NCBI GenBank assembly: GCA_046262635.1
Contig: JBHEMK010000181.1
Location: forward strand, 1 to 21,611
Source of the DNA: JBHEMK01 sp046262635
GTDB lineage: Bacteria; Actinomycetota; Thermoleophilia; Gaiellales; Gaiellaceae
Reading direction: 5' to 3'
Length of the DNA stretch: 21,611 bases
The notes under the pieces are model-generated. The model was not told the origin of the DNA. It searched no databases and worked only from the letters and a program-made list of their open reading frames with translations. The number at the start of each line of letters is the position of its first letter. The stretch's first letter is position 1. The translations under genes were made by a program, and so were the position numbers. Shown here piece after piece: positions 1-7,176 of this stretch.

Positions 1-36
1 GTCTTCGCCTGCGCGCGTTCATCGGCTAGGAACGCG

Positions 37-57
37 AAAACCCCGCCTGAGCGGGGC
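37..57 (-). terminator. Rho-independent terminator of tRNA-Gly
   Basis: Read on the minus strand, a 6-bp perfect stem CCCCGC / GCGGGG (51-56 with 41-46) with a TCAG loop is followed directly by TTTT (40-37). It lies 12 nt downstream of the tRNA-Gly 3' end, where a terminator for this tRNA is expected. The U-tract is short, which is common in high-GC genomes. Confidence 0.75.
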
Positions 58-68
58 TTCTGCTGAGA

Positions 69-141
69 GCGGATGGCGGGACTCGAACCCGCGACCTTCT
101 GCATGGCAAGCAGACGCTCTAGCCAACTGAGCTACATCCGC
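69..141 (-). tRNA. tRNA-Gly (GCC)
   Basis: The minus strand folds as a 73-nt cloverleaf. The acceptor stem GCGGATG pairs with CATCCGC, the D arm begins GCTCAGTTGG, and the anticodon stem TCTGC/GCAGA encloses the loop TTGCCAT, giving anticodon GCC. The T arm is GCGGG-TTCGAGT-CCCGC. CCA is not encoded; the mature end is followed by AGCAG. It decodes GGC/GGT, among the most used glycine codons in such a genome. A TATACT -10 element lies upstream and a hairpin terminator downstream, so it is probably a monocistronic unit. Confidence 0.97.
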
Positions 142-152
142 GAGCAGCGCGC

Positions 153-158
153 AGTATA
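153..158 (-). promoter_or_regulatory. -10 element of tRNA-Gly
   Basis: TATACT on the minus strand (5 of 6 matches to TATAAT) lies 11 nt upstream of the mature tRNA 5' end, giving a short 5' leader for RNase P to remove. No convincing -35 is seen; the upstream bases lie near the end of the RNase HI gene. Confidence 0.5.
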
Positions 159-165
159 GCCACGC

Positions 166-564
166 TCATCCCGCATCGAGAGCCTCGTTGACCAGCTTGT
201 CGGCCAACTCGTTGTGCTCCCGGCGAACAGCCTTGTAGGCCACATCGTTCAGTCTCCGTGCGAGCCTCGTCGCCTTGACGTGCAGATCCCGCAGGGCGTC
301 ATTTTTGACGCGGTACTCGCCCTGCATCTGCTTCACCATCAGCTCCGAGTCGGAGACGACCTCGAGCTGGCCGATCTGCAGCTCGAGCGCCTTCTCGAGT
401 CCCGCGATCAGTGCGGTGTACTCCGCGACATTGTTCGTCGCGATACCGATCTTCTCGCCATGTGCCGCGAGCACCGTGCCGTCCTCCGCCTCGAGGACGT
501 AGCCGTATGCCGCCGGGCCCGGGTTGCCGCGGGCACCGCCGTCGGTCGAAAGCTTTGCCCTCAC
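166..564 (-). CDS. Ribonuclease HI family protein
   Basis: A 132-residue RNase H-fold protein expected to cleave the RNA strand of RNA:DNA hybrids in the cytoplasm. The N-terminal strand carries STDGGARGNPGP with D8. E48 lies in NNVAEYTAL, D72 in VSDSELMVKQ, and the C-terminal HNELAD supplies H117 and D122, so the acidic DEDD-type active site is complete. The length fits the short bacterial/archaeal RNase HI-like group (about 130-150 aa) without an N-terminal hybrid-binding domain. The start is GTG at 564, inside a GTGA overlap with the stop of the NIF3-like gene. An open frame further upstream merely overlaps that gene and gives an arginine-rich shadow. Translational coupling to the NIF3-like gene is likely. 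Whether it is rnhA-like in role or an auxiliary RNase H cannot be told from sequence. Confidence 0.93.
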   Translation of the reverse strand: MRAKLSTDGGARGNPGPAAYGYVLEAEDGTVLAAHGEKIGIATNNVAEYTALIAGLEKALELQIGQLEVVSDSELMVKQMQGEYRVKNDALRDLHVKATRLARRLNDVAYKAVRREHNELADKLVNEALDAG

Positions 565-884
565 CCCTCGAGCTCGAGGAGCGGGTAGAGCTCGAAGGCG
601 ACCTCCTCGTAGGGGTGCGCCTCTTTCAGCGCGCCGACGATCTGTCCGGCACGCTCGGCCGGAACGACCGTCTCGACGCGCAGCTCCGCGACGCGCTCTT
701 CGCGCCCGACTTCCCCGATTGAAGGTTCGGCGCCCGGCCCGGCGAGGAACGTTCCCGTGCCAGCGGTATACCAAGAGCAACGCGTGTAGTCGCCTATCCG
801 CCCAGCTCCGGCTTCGAAGACGGCGTTACGGGTCGCATCGAGCGCCTCGCGCGGGACGAACCAGACGAGCTTGTGGAGGGCCAC
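561..884 (-). CDS. Stand-alone NIF3/YqfO middle-domain (CutA-like) protein
   Basis: About 107 residues that correspond to the inserted middle domain of NIF3-like dinuclear-metal proteins (YqfO type), here as an independent protein. Recognisable family blocks are HKLVWFVP at the N-terminus, AGAGRIGDYTRCSWYTAG, GTFLAGPGAEPSIG, and AHPYEEVAFELYPL near the end. The domain resembles the trimeric ferredoxin-like fold of CutA and PII proteins. No enzymatic function is established, and the metal-binding NIF3 halves are absent. The start at GTG 884 is preferred because AAAGGTG lies about five bases upstream and the family begins right at this point. A GTG at 902 would add six residues. The stop overlaps the RNase HI start by GTGA, so the two are probably co-translated. 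Confidence 0.85.
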   Translation of the reverse strand: MALHKLVWFVPREALDATRNAVFEAGAGRIGDYTRCSWYTAGTGTFLAGPGAEPSIGEVGREERVAELRVETVVPAERAGQIVGALKEAHPYEEVAFELYPLLELEG

Positions 885-962
885 CGGGGCACCTTTACAC
901 ACCGCGGCGACCTCAGCGGTCGCGCCCCGCCCTCGGCAACCGTCCGCACAGGAGGTCGCGCG

Positions 963-1910
963 TTACGTCTCCGCCACACGACCGACGGCGGCGTCGATCT
1001 GCGCAAGCGTCTCCTCGTCGAGCTCGATCCCGGAGGCGGCGGCATTGTCTTCGACCTGGTCAGGTCGGGAGGCACCGACGATCGCCGACGCGACGTTCGG
1101 CTCGCGCAGAACCCAGGCAAGCGCAAGCTGCGCCATCGAGATGCCGAGCCTCTCAGCGGCGGGGCGAAGTCTCTGGACCGCCTCGAGCAACTCATCGTTA
1201 CGCCAGCGGTTCATCATCGAGCCCATCGACTCGGACGCCGCCCGGCTGTCGGCCGGTGGCGCGTGGCCCGGTTTGTACTTCCCGGCCAGCACGCCCTGCG
1301 CGAGCGGCGACCAGACGATCTGCGAGATTCCGTTGGCAGCGCAGAGCGGGATCACCTGCGCTTCGGGCATCCGCCAGAGCAGCGAGTACTGCGGCTGGCT
1401 CGAGACGAACTTCTCGACGCCCGGTAGGTCGAGGGCGACCTGGATCTGTGCGACCGTCCATTCACTGAAACCGAGGTAGCGCGCCTTGCCTTGCCGGACG
1501 ACCTCGCTCAGCGCCTCCATCGTCTCCTCGAGCGGCGTGCCCTCGTCGTAGCGATGGCACTGGTAGAGATCGACGTAATCGGTTTGAAGCCGGGCAAGTG
1601 ACGCGTCGATCTGCTTGTGCACCTGCTCGCGCGAGAGCCCGCGGTCACCTTCGGGCATGGGAAAATAGAGCTTGGTGGCGAGGATGTACGAGTCGCGCGG
1701 CCTCCCGGCCAGCACCTCCCCGAGGAACGTCTCGGCCCGGCCGCCCCCGTAGACGTTCGCCGTGTCGATCAAGTTGATCCCGACGTCGAACGCCTTGGCG
1801 ACACAGGACTCAGCACGGTCGCGCTCGACCCCGCCGCCGTAGGTCAGCCAGGAGCCGAGGCCGATTTCCGAGACAGCGAGATCGCTCGAGCCGAGTTGCC
1901 GATACCTCAC
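963..1910 (-). CDS. Aldo/keto reductase
   Basis: A 315-residue NAD(P)H-dependent oxidoreductase of the AKR superfamily ((beta/alpha)8 barrel, cytoplasmic), of the class related to potassium-channel beta subunits and YghZ. The catalytic tetrad is visible: D49 and Y54 in DTANVYGGG, K80 in LATKLYF and H119 in YQCHRYDEG. The cofactor end is represented by IVWSPLAQGVLAGKY and, near the C-terminus, SAIVGASRPDQVEDN. The start is GTG at 1910, where GTGA overlaps the stop of the aldehyde dehydrogenase gene and MRYRQLG-type family N-termini begin. Coupling to the dehydrogenase suggests paired handling of an aldehyde or sugar-derived carbonyl compound. The substrate cannot be assigned. Confidence 0.95.
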   Translation of the reverse strand: MRYRQLGSSDLAVSEIGLGSWLTYGGGVERDRAESCVAKAFDVGINLIDTANVYGGGRAETFLGEVLAGRPRDSYILATKLYFPMPEGDRGLSREQVHKQIDASLARLQTDYVDLYQCHRYDEGTPLEETMEALSEVVRQGKARYLGFSEWTVAQIQVALDLPGVEKFVSSQPQYSLLWRMPEAQVIPLCAANGISQIVWSPLAQGVLAGKYKPGHAPPADSRAASESMGSMMNRWRNDELLEAVQRLRPAAERLGISMAQLALAWVLREPNVASAIVGASRPDQVEDNAAASGIELDEETLAQIDAAVGRVAET

Positions 1911-3415
1911 GCGTCGGGCTTCACGTTGTCGATCTGCGCCTTCTGCAGCTTTCCGGAGTAGTCCACGTAGATCGACTTCCACTCAGTGAAGACGTCGAGC
2001 GCCGCCTGCCCTGCCTCGCGGTGCCCGTTGCCCGTGTCCTTCGTGCCGCCGAACGGGAGGTGCACCTCTGCGCCGATCGTGCCCGCGTTGATGTACGTGA
2101 TCCCGGCGACCAGGTCGCGCATCGCGCGGAAGGCCCGATTGACGTCCTGTGTGTAGATCGAGGACGAGAGCCCAAACCGGATCCCGTTGGCGACACGGAT
2201 CGCCTCGTCGAAATCGCGCACCTTGATGATGGCGGTCGTCGGGCCGAAGATCTCCTCCTGTGCGATGCGCATCTGGGGCTCGACGTCGCCGAAGACGGTA
2301 GGCCGGTAGAAGAAGCCTTTCTCCAGGTCGCCGCCTGCCGCGATCTCGCCGCCCGTCAGGAGCCGCGCCCCCTCACCCTGGCCGATCTCGGTGTAGGAGT
2401 GGATCTTCTCGATCGCGGCCCTGTTGATCACCGGCCCGACGTCAGTGTCGTCCTCCCAGCCCGGCCCGAGCCGCAGAGCTTCAGCCCGTGCGACGAGCTT
2501 CGACTGAAGCGCGTCGTAGACGTGCCTGTGGGCGATCACCCTGCTCGCGGCGGTGCAGCGCTGGCCGGAGGTGCCGAAAGCCGACCAGACGATGCCCTCG
2601 ACCGCGAGATCGACGTCGGCGTCGTCCATGACGATGATCGCATTCTTGCCACCGAGCTCGAGGTGAACGTGCTTGAGCCGGTCGGCGGCTGCCTTCGTGA
2701 CCGCGACCCCGGTCTCGCGCGAGCCCGTGAAGGTGATCACTGGGATGTCGGGGTGCTCCACGAGGGCAACGCCCGCCTCCTCGCCGAGGCCGTGGACGAT
2801 GTTCACCACGCCGGCCGGCACGCCCGCCTCGTCGAGTAGCTCGACGAAACGCTCGGCAAGTGCTGGCGTGTCCTCCGCCGGCTTCAGCACGATCGTGTTC
2901 CCGCAGACGAGCGCGGGCGCGAGCTTCCACGAGGGTATTGCGATCGGGAAGTTCCACGGGGTGATCGCGCCGACGACCCCGATCGGAACGCGCACCGACA
3001 TGTTGAACTTGTCCCGCAGCTCCGAGGGCGTCGTCTGGCCCCAGAGGCGGCGGCCCTCTCCGGCCATGTAGTAGCTCATGTCGATCGCTTCCTGCACGTC
3101 GCCGCCGGCCTCGGCCCTGACTTTGCCCATCTCGCGCGTCATCAATTCGGTCAGGTCGGCCTTCTCCCGCTTGAGGATCTCAGCGAACCGGTAGAGCATC
3201 TCGCCGCGCTCGGGCGCGGGCACGAGGCGCCACTCCTCGAACGTCGCCTTCGCCGCGGCCGCCGCGCGGTCGACATCCTCCTTGCCCGACTTCGGAAAGG
3301 TGCCGATGACGTCGCCGGTCGCGGGGCTGAGGCTCTCGAAGGTCTCACCACTCGCGGCGTCTAGCCATGCCCCGCCGATGAAGTTCTGGAAGGTCTTCGT
3401 CCCCGTCGCTGCCAT
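1907..3415 (-). CDS. NAD(P)-dependent aldehyde dehydrogenase
   Basis: A 502-residue cytoplasmic member of the aldehyde dehydrogenase superfamily, full length for the family. It oxidises an aldehyde to the carboxylate with NAD(P)+. The oxyanion-hole N155 is in ITPWNFP, cofactor-binding K178 in VLKPAED, the general base E253 in LELGGKN, and the nucleophile C287 in GTSGQRCTAA. The C-terminal block PFGGTKDTGNGHREAG is also typical. Homologues with this look include semialdehyde (alpha-ketoglutarate, succinate or aminoadipate type) and betaine-aldehyde dehydrogenases. Given the choline-dehydrogenase-like gene some 6 kb away, a betaine-aldehyde role is possible but unproven. It overlaps the aldo/keto reductase start by GTGA. 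The ATG has no Shine-Dalgarno, but a TAGAAT box lies seven bases upstream, so a leaderless mRNA is likely. Confidence 0.95.
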   Translation of the reverse strand: MAATGTKTFQNFIGGAWLDAASGETFESLSPATGDVIGTFPKSGKEDVDRAAAAAKATFEEWRLVPAPERGEMLYRFAEILKREKADLTELMTREMGKVRAEAGGDVQEAIDMSYYMAGEGRRLWGQTTPSELRDKFNMSVRVPIGVVGAITPWNFPIAIPSWKLAPALVCGNTIVLKPAEDTPALAERFVELLDEAGVPAGVVNIVHGLGEEAGVALVEHPDIPVITFTGSRETGVAVTKAAADRLKHVHLELGGKNAIIVMDDADVDLAVEGIVWSAFGTSGQRCTAASRVIAHRHVYDALQSKLVARAEALRLGPGWEDDTDVGPVINRAAIEKIHSYTEIGQGEGARLLTGGEIAAGGDLEKGFFYRPTVFGDVEPQMRIAQEEIFGPTTAIIKVRDFDEAIRVANGIRFGLSSSIYTQDVNRAFRAMRDLVAGITYINAGTIGAEVHLPFGGTKDTGNGHREAGQAALDVFTEWKSIYVDYSGKLQKAQIDNVKPDA

Positions 3416-3422
3416 CCAGCGG

Positions 3423-3428
3423 ATTCTA
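3423..3428 (-). promoter_or_regulatory. -10 element, probable leaderless start of the aldehyde dehydrogenase unit
   Basis: TAGAAT on the minus strand (5 of 6 to TATAAT) sits 7 nt before the ATG at 3415, so transcription would begin at or next to the A of the start codon. It lies in the 24-nt gap after the upstream small gene. No -35 was recognised. Confidence 0.5.
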
Positions 3429-3439
3429 CGGACACGCCG

Positions 3440-3655
3440 TTAGCCGGGCGCGCCGGTGTCCGGGAACGTCCCGGGCACCCGCGCCCGTCGGCGGTCGCGC
3501 AGCAGGCGCTTACCACCGTACTCCTTGCCGTCGCGCCGATTCGGCCCGTCGCGGCGGTCGACGATGACGGTCACGTGGGGGTTGTCCTTGTAGTAGTCGA
3601 CCATCTTGTCGAACAGGTCGGCCTCGAGATCGCGGGGGATCACGCAATAGATCAT
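3440..3655 (-). CDS. Small conserved-looking protein of unknown function
   Basis: A 71-residue protein. The N-terminal half (MIYCVIPRDLEADLFDKM, then VDYYKDNPHVTVIVD) looks like a compact alpha/beta unit. The C-terminal half is highly basic with repeated RRD/RR motifs (DRRDGPNRRDGK, RLLRDRRRARVPGTF). Similar DRR-rich tails are familiar to me from uncharacterised actinobacterial proteins, but I cannot name a function. No signal peptide or membrane segment is visible. The ATG at 3655 has no Shine-Dalgarno. A TAGAAT hexamer lies nine bases upstream (3665-3670), which would leave a 5' leader of only a few bases. It lies 35 bases from the upstream zinc-ribbon gene and 24 from the downstream aldehyde dehydrogenase. 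Confidence 0.75.
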   Translation of the reverse strand: MIYCVIPRDLEADLFDKMVDYYKDNPHVTVIVDRRDGPNRRDGKEYGGKRLLRDRRRARVPGTFPDTGAPG

Positions 3656-3664
3656 CGTCGTCTG

Positions 3665-3670
3665 ATTCTA
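3665..3670 (-). promoter_or_regulatory. -10 element upstream of the 71-residue gene
   Basis: TAGAAT on the minus strand, identical to the hexamer before the aldehyde dehydrogenase gene, lies 9 nt before the ATG at 3655. It lies in the short gap after the stop codon of the zinc-ribbon gene. A start of transcription about seven bases downstream would leave a two-base leader. No -35 was recognised. Confidence 0.4.
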
Positions 3671-3689
3671 GGGAGGAATGTCGATTCCG

Positions 3690-4307
3690 CTAGAGCCGGG
3701 CGATGTTCGGTACAAGGCGACCGTCGTCCTCGACGTGCGCGTTCCACGTCTGAAACGTGCTCTCGAGTTCGGCTAGCTCGTGGCCCCGCCGCTCCAGGCG
3801 AACGGGCTGAGCTGACCCGGGCGAGACACGGTACTGGTACCAGGAGATATCCCAGGCGACGGTGACCGCGAGCTCCCCGCTCGCACCCGAGAGCTGAACA
3901 ATGCCCGAGCGCGGCTCGCCGAGGCTCTTCTTGATCCCGCCGACCGTGCGCCGGTAGGCGCTCGCATTGAAGAGGTCGGCGGCTTCGACCATTGCCAGCT
4001 CCTCCTCGGAGAGACGGCGCAGGATCGGCTCCGTCGCGACCGTTTCCTCGCTCGCGGCCGCCTGGAAGCCCAGGAACCCACCGAGACCGCGGCGCCTGCG
4101 CCGGCGCTCGGTCCGGACGGTCGGCGTCGTCGGCGTTCCCTCCTTGATCCACCCGTGCTCGACGGCGACGTCCTGGCAGAGCGGGCAGACGTCGACGAGG
4201 ACCTCGCCCTCGCCGGGCGCAAACCGGATCGCACGCTCGCCCATCAGCAAAGTCCGCTCGCAGACCGCGCACCTCCGGGTGACCGCTGCTCGCGTCACGC
4301 GCTGCAC
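3690..4307 (-). CDS. Zinc-ribbon-like protein of unknown function
   Basis: About 205 residues. The N-terminus has two CxxC knuckles, C13/C16 (CAVC) and C41/C44 (CPLC), spaced as in a zinc ribbon. An arginine-rich stretch (about residues 67-74, RRRRRRG) and a hydrophilic C-terminal domain of about 110 residues follow. The C-terminal region contains LFNASAYRRTVGGIKKSLG and a tryptophan/tyrosine-rich segment (VAWDISWYQYRV). No enzyme motif, signal peptide or membrane helix is seen. A nucleic-acid-binding role is a guess from the zinc knuckles and basic linker. The start is GTG at 4307, seven bases after a TATAGT -10 box (leaderless); GTG at 4298 is the alternative. It is divergent from the PadR gene, sharing a control region of about 80 bp. 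Confidence 0.8.
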   Translation of the reverse strand: MQRVTRAAVTRRCAVCERTLLMGERAIRFAPGEGEVLVDVCPLCQDVAVEHGWIKEGTPTTPTVRTERRRRRRGLGGFLGFQAAASEETVATEPILRRLSEEELAMVEAADLFNASAYRRTVGGIKKSLGEPRSGIVQLSGASGELAVTVAWDISWYQYRVSPGSAQPVRLERRGHELAELESTFQTWNAHVEDDGRLVPNIARL

Positions 4308-4314
4308 CCTGCCG

Positions 4315-4320
4315 ACTATA
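4315..4320 (-). promoter_or_regulatory. -10 element, probable leaderless start of the zinc-ribbon gene
   Basis: TATAGT on the minus strand (5 of 6 to TATAAT), 7 nt before GTG 4307. The spacing puts the transcription start on the start codon. No clear -35 is seen; the upstream bases are G/C-rich. Confidence 0.5.
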
Positions 4321-4363
4321 GCGGCGCCTAGCGGCGAGCCGGCCTGCTACTGTGTTCTTACAT

Positions 4364-4376
4364 GTGTATTTTACAC
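4364..4376. promoter_or_regulatory. Perfect palindrome, candidate PadR operator
   Basis: GTGTA-TTT-TACAC is a perfect 5-3-5 inverted repeat in an AT-rich island of otherwise GC-rich DNA, ending 11 nt before the proposed PadR start. It contains the -10-like TATTTT (4367-4372). PadR repressors commonly bind short dyads at their own promoter, so autoregulation is likely. That it also controls the divergent zinc-ribbon gene is possible. Confidence 0.5.
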
Positions 4377-4387
4377 CTAAGAGATTC

Positions 4388-4807
4388 GTGAGGCCTCGCC
4401 ACCACCACGGGCGCGCCCGGGCGCGGCGGATGCACGGCGCGGGCTGGCGCGTGCACGCCCGCGTCGAGCGCTTCACGGAGCCCGCCCTCCTCCTCCTGCT
4501 CCGCGAGCGCCCGGCGCACGGGTACGACCTGCTCGAGCGAATGCCCGGATTGACCGGTGAGGAGCGGGTCGAGATGGGAAATCTCTACCGCCTGCTGCGC
4601 GGGCTCGAGGAGGAGGGCATCGTCACCTCCGAGTGGGAGGCCGAGACTCCAGGTCCGGCCAAGCGGCGCTACGCCCTCACCGATGCCGGCGAACGCCTGC
4701 TCGGCCAGTGGGCGGAGGCGCTCCGACTCACCCAGGAGCGCACCTCCGTCTTTCTCAGTCGCTACGAGCGAGGAAAGGAGGTGAAAGATGCACCACGGAC
4801 ACCATAG
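4388..4807 (+). CDS. PadR-family transcriptional regulator
   Basis: About 139 residues, cytoplasmic, DNA-binding. After a His/Arg-rich N-terminus (RPRHHHGRARARR) the PadR winged-helix core follows: FTEPALLLLLRERPAHGYDL, then MGNLYRLLRGLEEEGIVTSEW (recognition helix and wing), then PAKRRYALTDAGERLL. A C-terminal helix probably dimerises. PadR proteins are usually autorepressors relieved by a ligand. GTG at 4388 is chosen because AAGAGA lies just upstream and the palindrome at 4364-4376 then lies just before the gene. An in-frame ATG at 4430 is an alternative that would remove the His-rich tail. The gene overlaps the next one by 20 bases, so the two form one transcription unit. The histidine cluster could bind metal, by inference only. 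Confidence 0.88.
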   Translation: MRPRHHHGRARARRMHGAGWRVHARVERFTEPALLLLLRERPAHGYDLLERMPGLTGEERVEMGNLYRLLRGLEEEGIVTSEWEAETPGPAKRRYALTDAGERLLGQWAEALRLTQERTSVFLSRYERGKEVKDAPRTP

Positions 4808-4976
4808 GCACGGGCGGCTCCATTTCCGCCGCCCCTTCCCGAACCGCCAGGAGCTACTGCAGCGGCTCGAGTCATACCAGCGGGACCTCGAGCAAGAGCT
4901 CGCTGATATCGATGACCTGCTCCGGCACCTGCGCGACGAGACCGACGCACACCCCGAGCCGGCCGCGCACGTCTGA
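4788..4976 (+). CDS. Small His-rich coiled-coil protein, PadR partner
   Basis: A 62-residue protein. The N-terminus is histidine-rich (MHHGHHRHGRLHFRR), with six His in the first twelve residues. Residues about 20-50 form an uninterrupted amphipathic helix (ELLQRLESYQRDLEQELAD), likely a coiled coil resembling the small DUF5320-like proteins often found next to PadR genes. No membrane segment is seen. The ribosome-binding site is unusually strong: AAAGGAGGTGAAAG lies directly before ATG 4788, nearly full complementarity to the 16S 3' end. The start lies inside the 3' end of the PadR gene. Function unknown. The histidines suggest transition-metal binding, an inference that would fit a metal-responsive PadR unit. 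Confidence 0.85.
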   Translation: MHHGHHRHGRLHFRRPFPNRQELLQRLESYQRDLEQELADIDDLLRHLRDETDAHPEPAAHV

Positions 4977-4996
4977 GGCGAGGCGAGAGGCGAGGG

Positions 4997-7087
4997 TCAG
5001 ACCTTCGCCTCTTCGCGCTCCTTCTTCGTCTGCTCGATCAGCTTCTGCGCGATGTGCGAGGGCACTTCCTCGTAGCGGCGGAACTGCATGTGGTAGTCGC
5101 CGCGGCCGCCGGTCATCGAGGTCAGCGCCTGCGAGTACGTGAGGATCTCGGACATCGGCACCTCGGCCTTGATCGCCGTCATGCCGCCCTGCGGCTCCAT
5201 CCCGTGGAGGCGGCCGCGCCGGGAGTTGAGGTCGCCGTTGACGGCACCGACCGACTCGTCCGGAACGGTGATCTCGATCTCCATGATCGGCTCGAGCAGT
5301 ACGGGGTCGGCGTTTTCGTAGGCGTGCTTGAACGCCATCGAGCCGGCGATCTTGAACGCCATCTCGGACGAGTCGACGTTGTGGTAAGAGCCGTCGACGA
5401 GGCGCACGCGGACGCCTTGTACGGGCGCCCCCGCCAGCTCGCCGTGGGCCATCGCCTCCTGGATCCCCTTGTCGACGGCGGGCCGGAAGCTCTGCGGGAT
5501 CACGCCGCCCACGATCTTGTCGACGAACTCGTAGCCGACGCGGCCCTCCAACGGCTCGAGCACGATCGTGCAGTCGCCGTACTGTCCCCGTCCGCCGGTC
5601 TGCTTCTTGTACTTGCCCTGCGCGCGGGACTCGCTGCGGATCGTCTCGAGGTAGGGGACACGCGGCGGCTGCAGGTCGACGTCGACGTTGAAGCGGCTGT
5701 GCAGGCGACCGACAGCCACCTCGACATGCATCTGGCTCATCCCGGAGAGCAGCTGCTCGCCGGTCTGCTGGTCGCGCCGCAGGTGGAGCGTCGGGTCCTC
5801 CTCCTGCAGCCGGCGGAGACCGGTCGCCATCTTCTCCTCGTCGCCCTTCGCCTTCGGGTTGACCGCGAAGCTCATCACCGGCTCCGGAAAGTCGATGTGC
5901 GGCGGCTCGACCGGAACCTCGTGGTCGACGAGGACGTCACCCGTGACGACGTCCTTGAGCTTCGCGACTGCGCCGAGGTCACCGACACTCAGCTGCTCCG
6001 CAGGCTCGTTCTCCTTGCCCTGCAGGAGCAGGATCTGCCCGAGGCGCTCCTTCGAGTGCGTGCGGGGGTCGACGAGCGTCGTGTCGCCCGTGATCGGCCC
6101 GGCCAGCACGCGGAAGCAGCTGATCCGGCCGGCAAAGGGGTCGGCGATCGTCTTGTAGACGAAGATCGCCTGCTTCGCGCCGCCGAAGTCGATGGTCGTC
6201 CCCTTCTTCGCCGGCGACGGGACGCCTTCCACCAGCAGGTCGAGGAGCGCCGTCGTGCCGAGGTTCTTCGTCGCCACCCCGCACGCGACCGGGTAGAGGT
6301 CGTCGCGGGTAACGGCGTCTTTCAGCGCGTGGGCGACGTCCTCGGCCGGGAGCTCCTCGCCGTCGAGGTAGCGCGCCATCAGCGCCTCATCGGTCTCCAC
6401 GACCGCGTCGAGGAGCTTCTCTCGGTACTCCTGCACCTGCTCTGCCAGGTCGTCCGGGATCGGCGCGGGACCGCCCTCGCGCCCGCCGGACGGATCCAAA
6501 TAGGCGCACATGTGCAGAAGGTCCACGACGCCCGTGAGCTCATGCTCGGTGCCGATCGGCAGGTGGATCGCAACACAGCGGTCCGAGAGCTGCTCGCGCG
6601 CGGCATTGAGGGCGCGGAAGAAGTCCGCGCGCTCGCGGTCGAGCATGTTCACGAAGACGACGCGGGAGAGCTCGTACTCCTCGGCCCGCGACCAGACGCG
6701 CGACGTGTTGACCTCGACGCCCATGACGCCGCTGAGGACGACGAGCGCGCCCTCGGCGATCCGCAACGAGGCATAGGTGTCGGCCTGGAAGCCGGCATCC
6801 CCGGGCGTGTCGAGGAGATTGATCTTCCTTTGCTGCCACGCGAGGTGCGCAAGCGAGCCGGAGAGCGACATCTGCCGCTTGTGCTCCTCCTCGTCGTAGT
6901 CGGCGACGGTCGAGCCCTGCTCCACCGAGCCCAGGCGATTCGTCTTTCCCGCCTGGAAGAGCATCGCCTCGACGAGCGAGGTCTTGCCCGTCCCGCGGTG
7001 GCCGACGACGGCAACGTTGCGAATCTTGCCGGGCTCGGTCGGTGGCATCGGGTCGCTTCCTCCTGACGTGGTGGGCCTCGTCGTCAT
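4997..7087 (-). CDS. Elongation factor G-like GTPase (EF-G2 paralogue)
   Basis: A 696-residue translational GTPase, full EF-G length and domain order (G, II, III, IV, V). The P-loop is GHRGTGKT (residues 29-36), with C-terminal EF-G blocks such as GGRGQYGDCTIVLEPL, GVIPQSFRPAVDKGI and LTSMTGGRGDYHMQF. The G3 motif reads DTPGDAGF instead of DTPGHVDF, so the catalytic histidine is Asp97. The G4 motif reads NMLD instead of NKMD. Both changes place it in the EF-G2 group rather than canonical fusA; a mycobacterial EF-G2 has been reported to lack ribosome-dependent GTPase activity. ATG 7087 is chosen because AGGAGG lies six bases upstream; ATG 7048 also has an AGGAGG. It lies 89 bases downstream of the sigma gene on the same strand. 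Its cellular role is unknown. Confidence 0.93.
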   Translation of the reverse strand: MTTRPTTSGGSDPMPPTEPGKIRNVAVVGHRGTGKTSLVEAMLFQAGKTNRLGSVEQGSTVADYDEEEHKRQMSLSGSLAHLAWQQRKINLLDTPGDAGFQADTYASLRIAEGALVVLSGVMGVEVNTSRVWSRAEEYELSRVVFVNMLDRERADFFRALNAAREQLSDRCVAIHLPIGTEHELTGVVDLLHMCAYLDPSGGREGGPAPIPDDLAEQVQEYREKLLDAVVETDEALMARYLDGEELPAEDVAHALKDAVTRDDLYPVACGVATKNLGTTALLDLLVEGVPSPAKKGTTIDFGGAKQAIFVYKTIADPFAGRISCFRVLAGPITGDTTLVDPRTHSKERLGQILLLQGKENEPAEQLSVGDLGAVAKLKDVVTGDVLVDHEVPVEPPHIDFPEPVMSFAVNPKAKGDEEKMATGLRRLQEEDPTLHLRRDQQTGEQLLSGMSQMHVEVAVGRLHSRFNVDVDLQPPRVPYLETIRSESRAQGKYKKQTGGRGQYGDCTIVLEPLEGRVGYEFVDKIVGGVIPQSFRPAVDKGIQEAMAHGELAGAPVQGVRVRLVDGSYHNVDSSEMAFKIAGSMAFKHAYENADPVLLEPIMEIEITVPDESVGAVNGDLNSRRGRLHGMEPQGGMTAIKAEVPMSEILTYSQALTSMTGGRGDYHMQFRRYEEVPSHIAQKLIEQTKKEREEAKV

Positions 7088-7176
7088 CGTAACCCTCCTG
7101 CAGCCCGGCGACGCCCGCCTGACGGCAGACGAGCCGCACGACCTTCGCGCTCGGGGCCACAGACGTCGGAGAGGGC

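Noticed and set aside
69..141. tRNA-Gly as an integration site (att) for a mobile element.
   Set aside because: No integrase and no repeat of the tRNA 3' end were noticed in the window; the neighbouring genes look like ordinary chromosome.
4977..4996. Tandem GGCGAG units between the convergent 62-residue gene and EF-G2.
   Set aside because: Three imperfect copies in 20 bp of low-complexity intergenic DNA, with no sign of a functional repeat or terminator.
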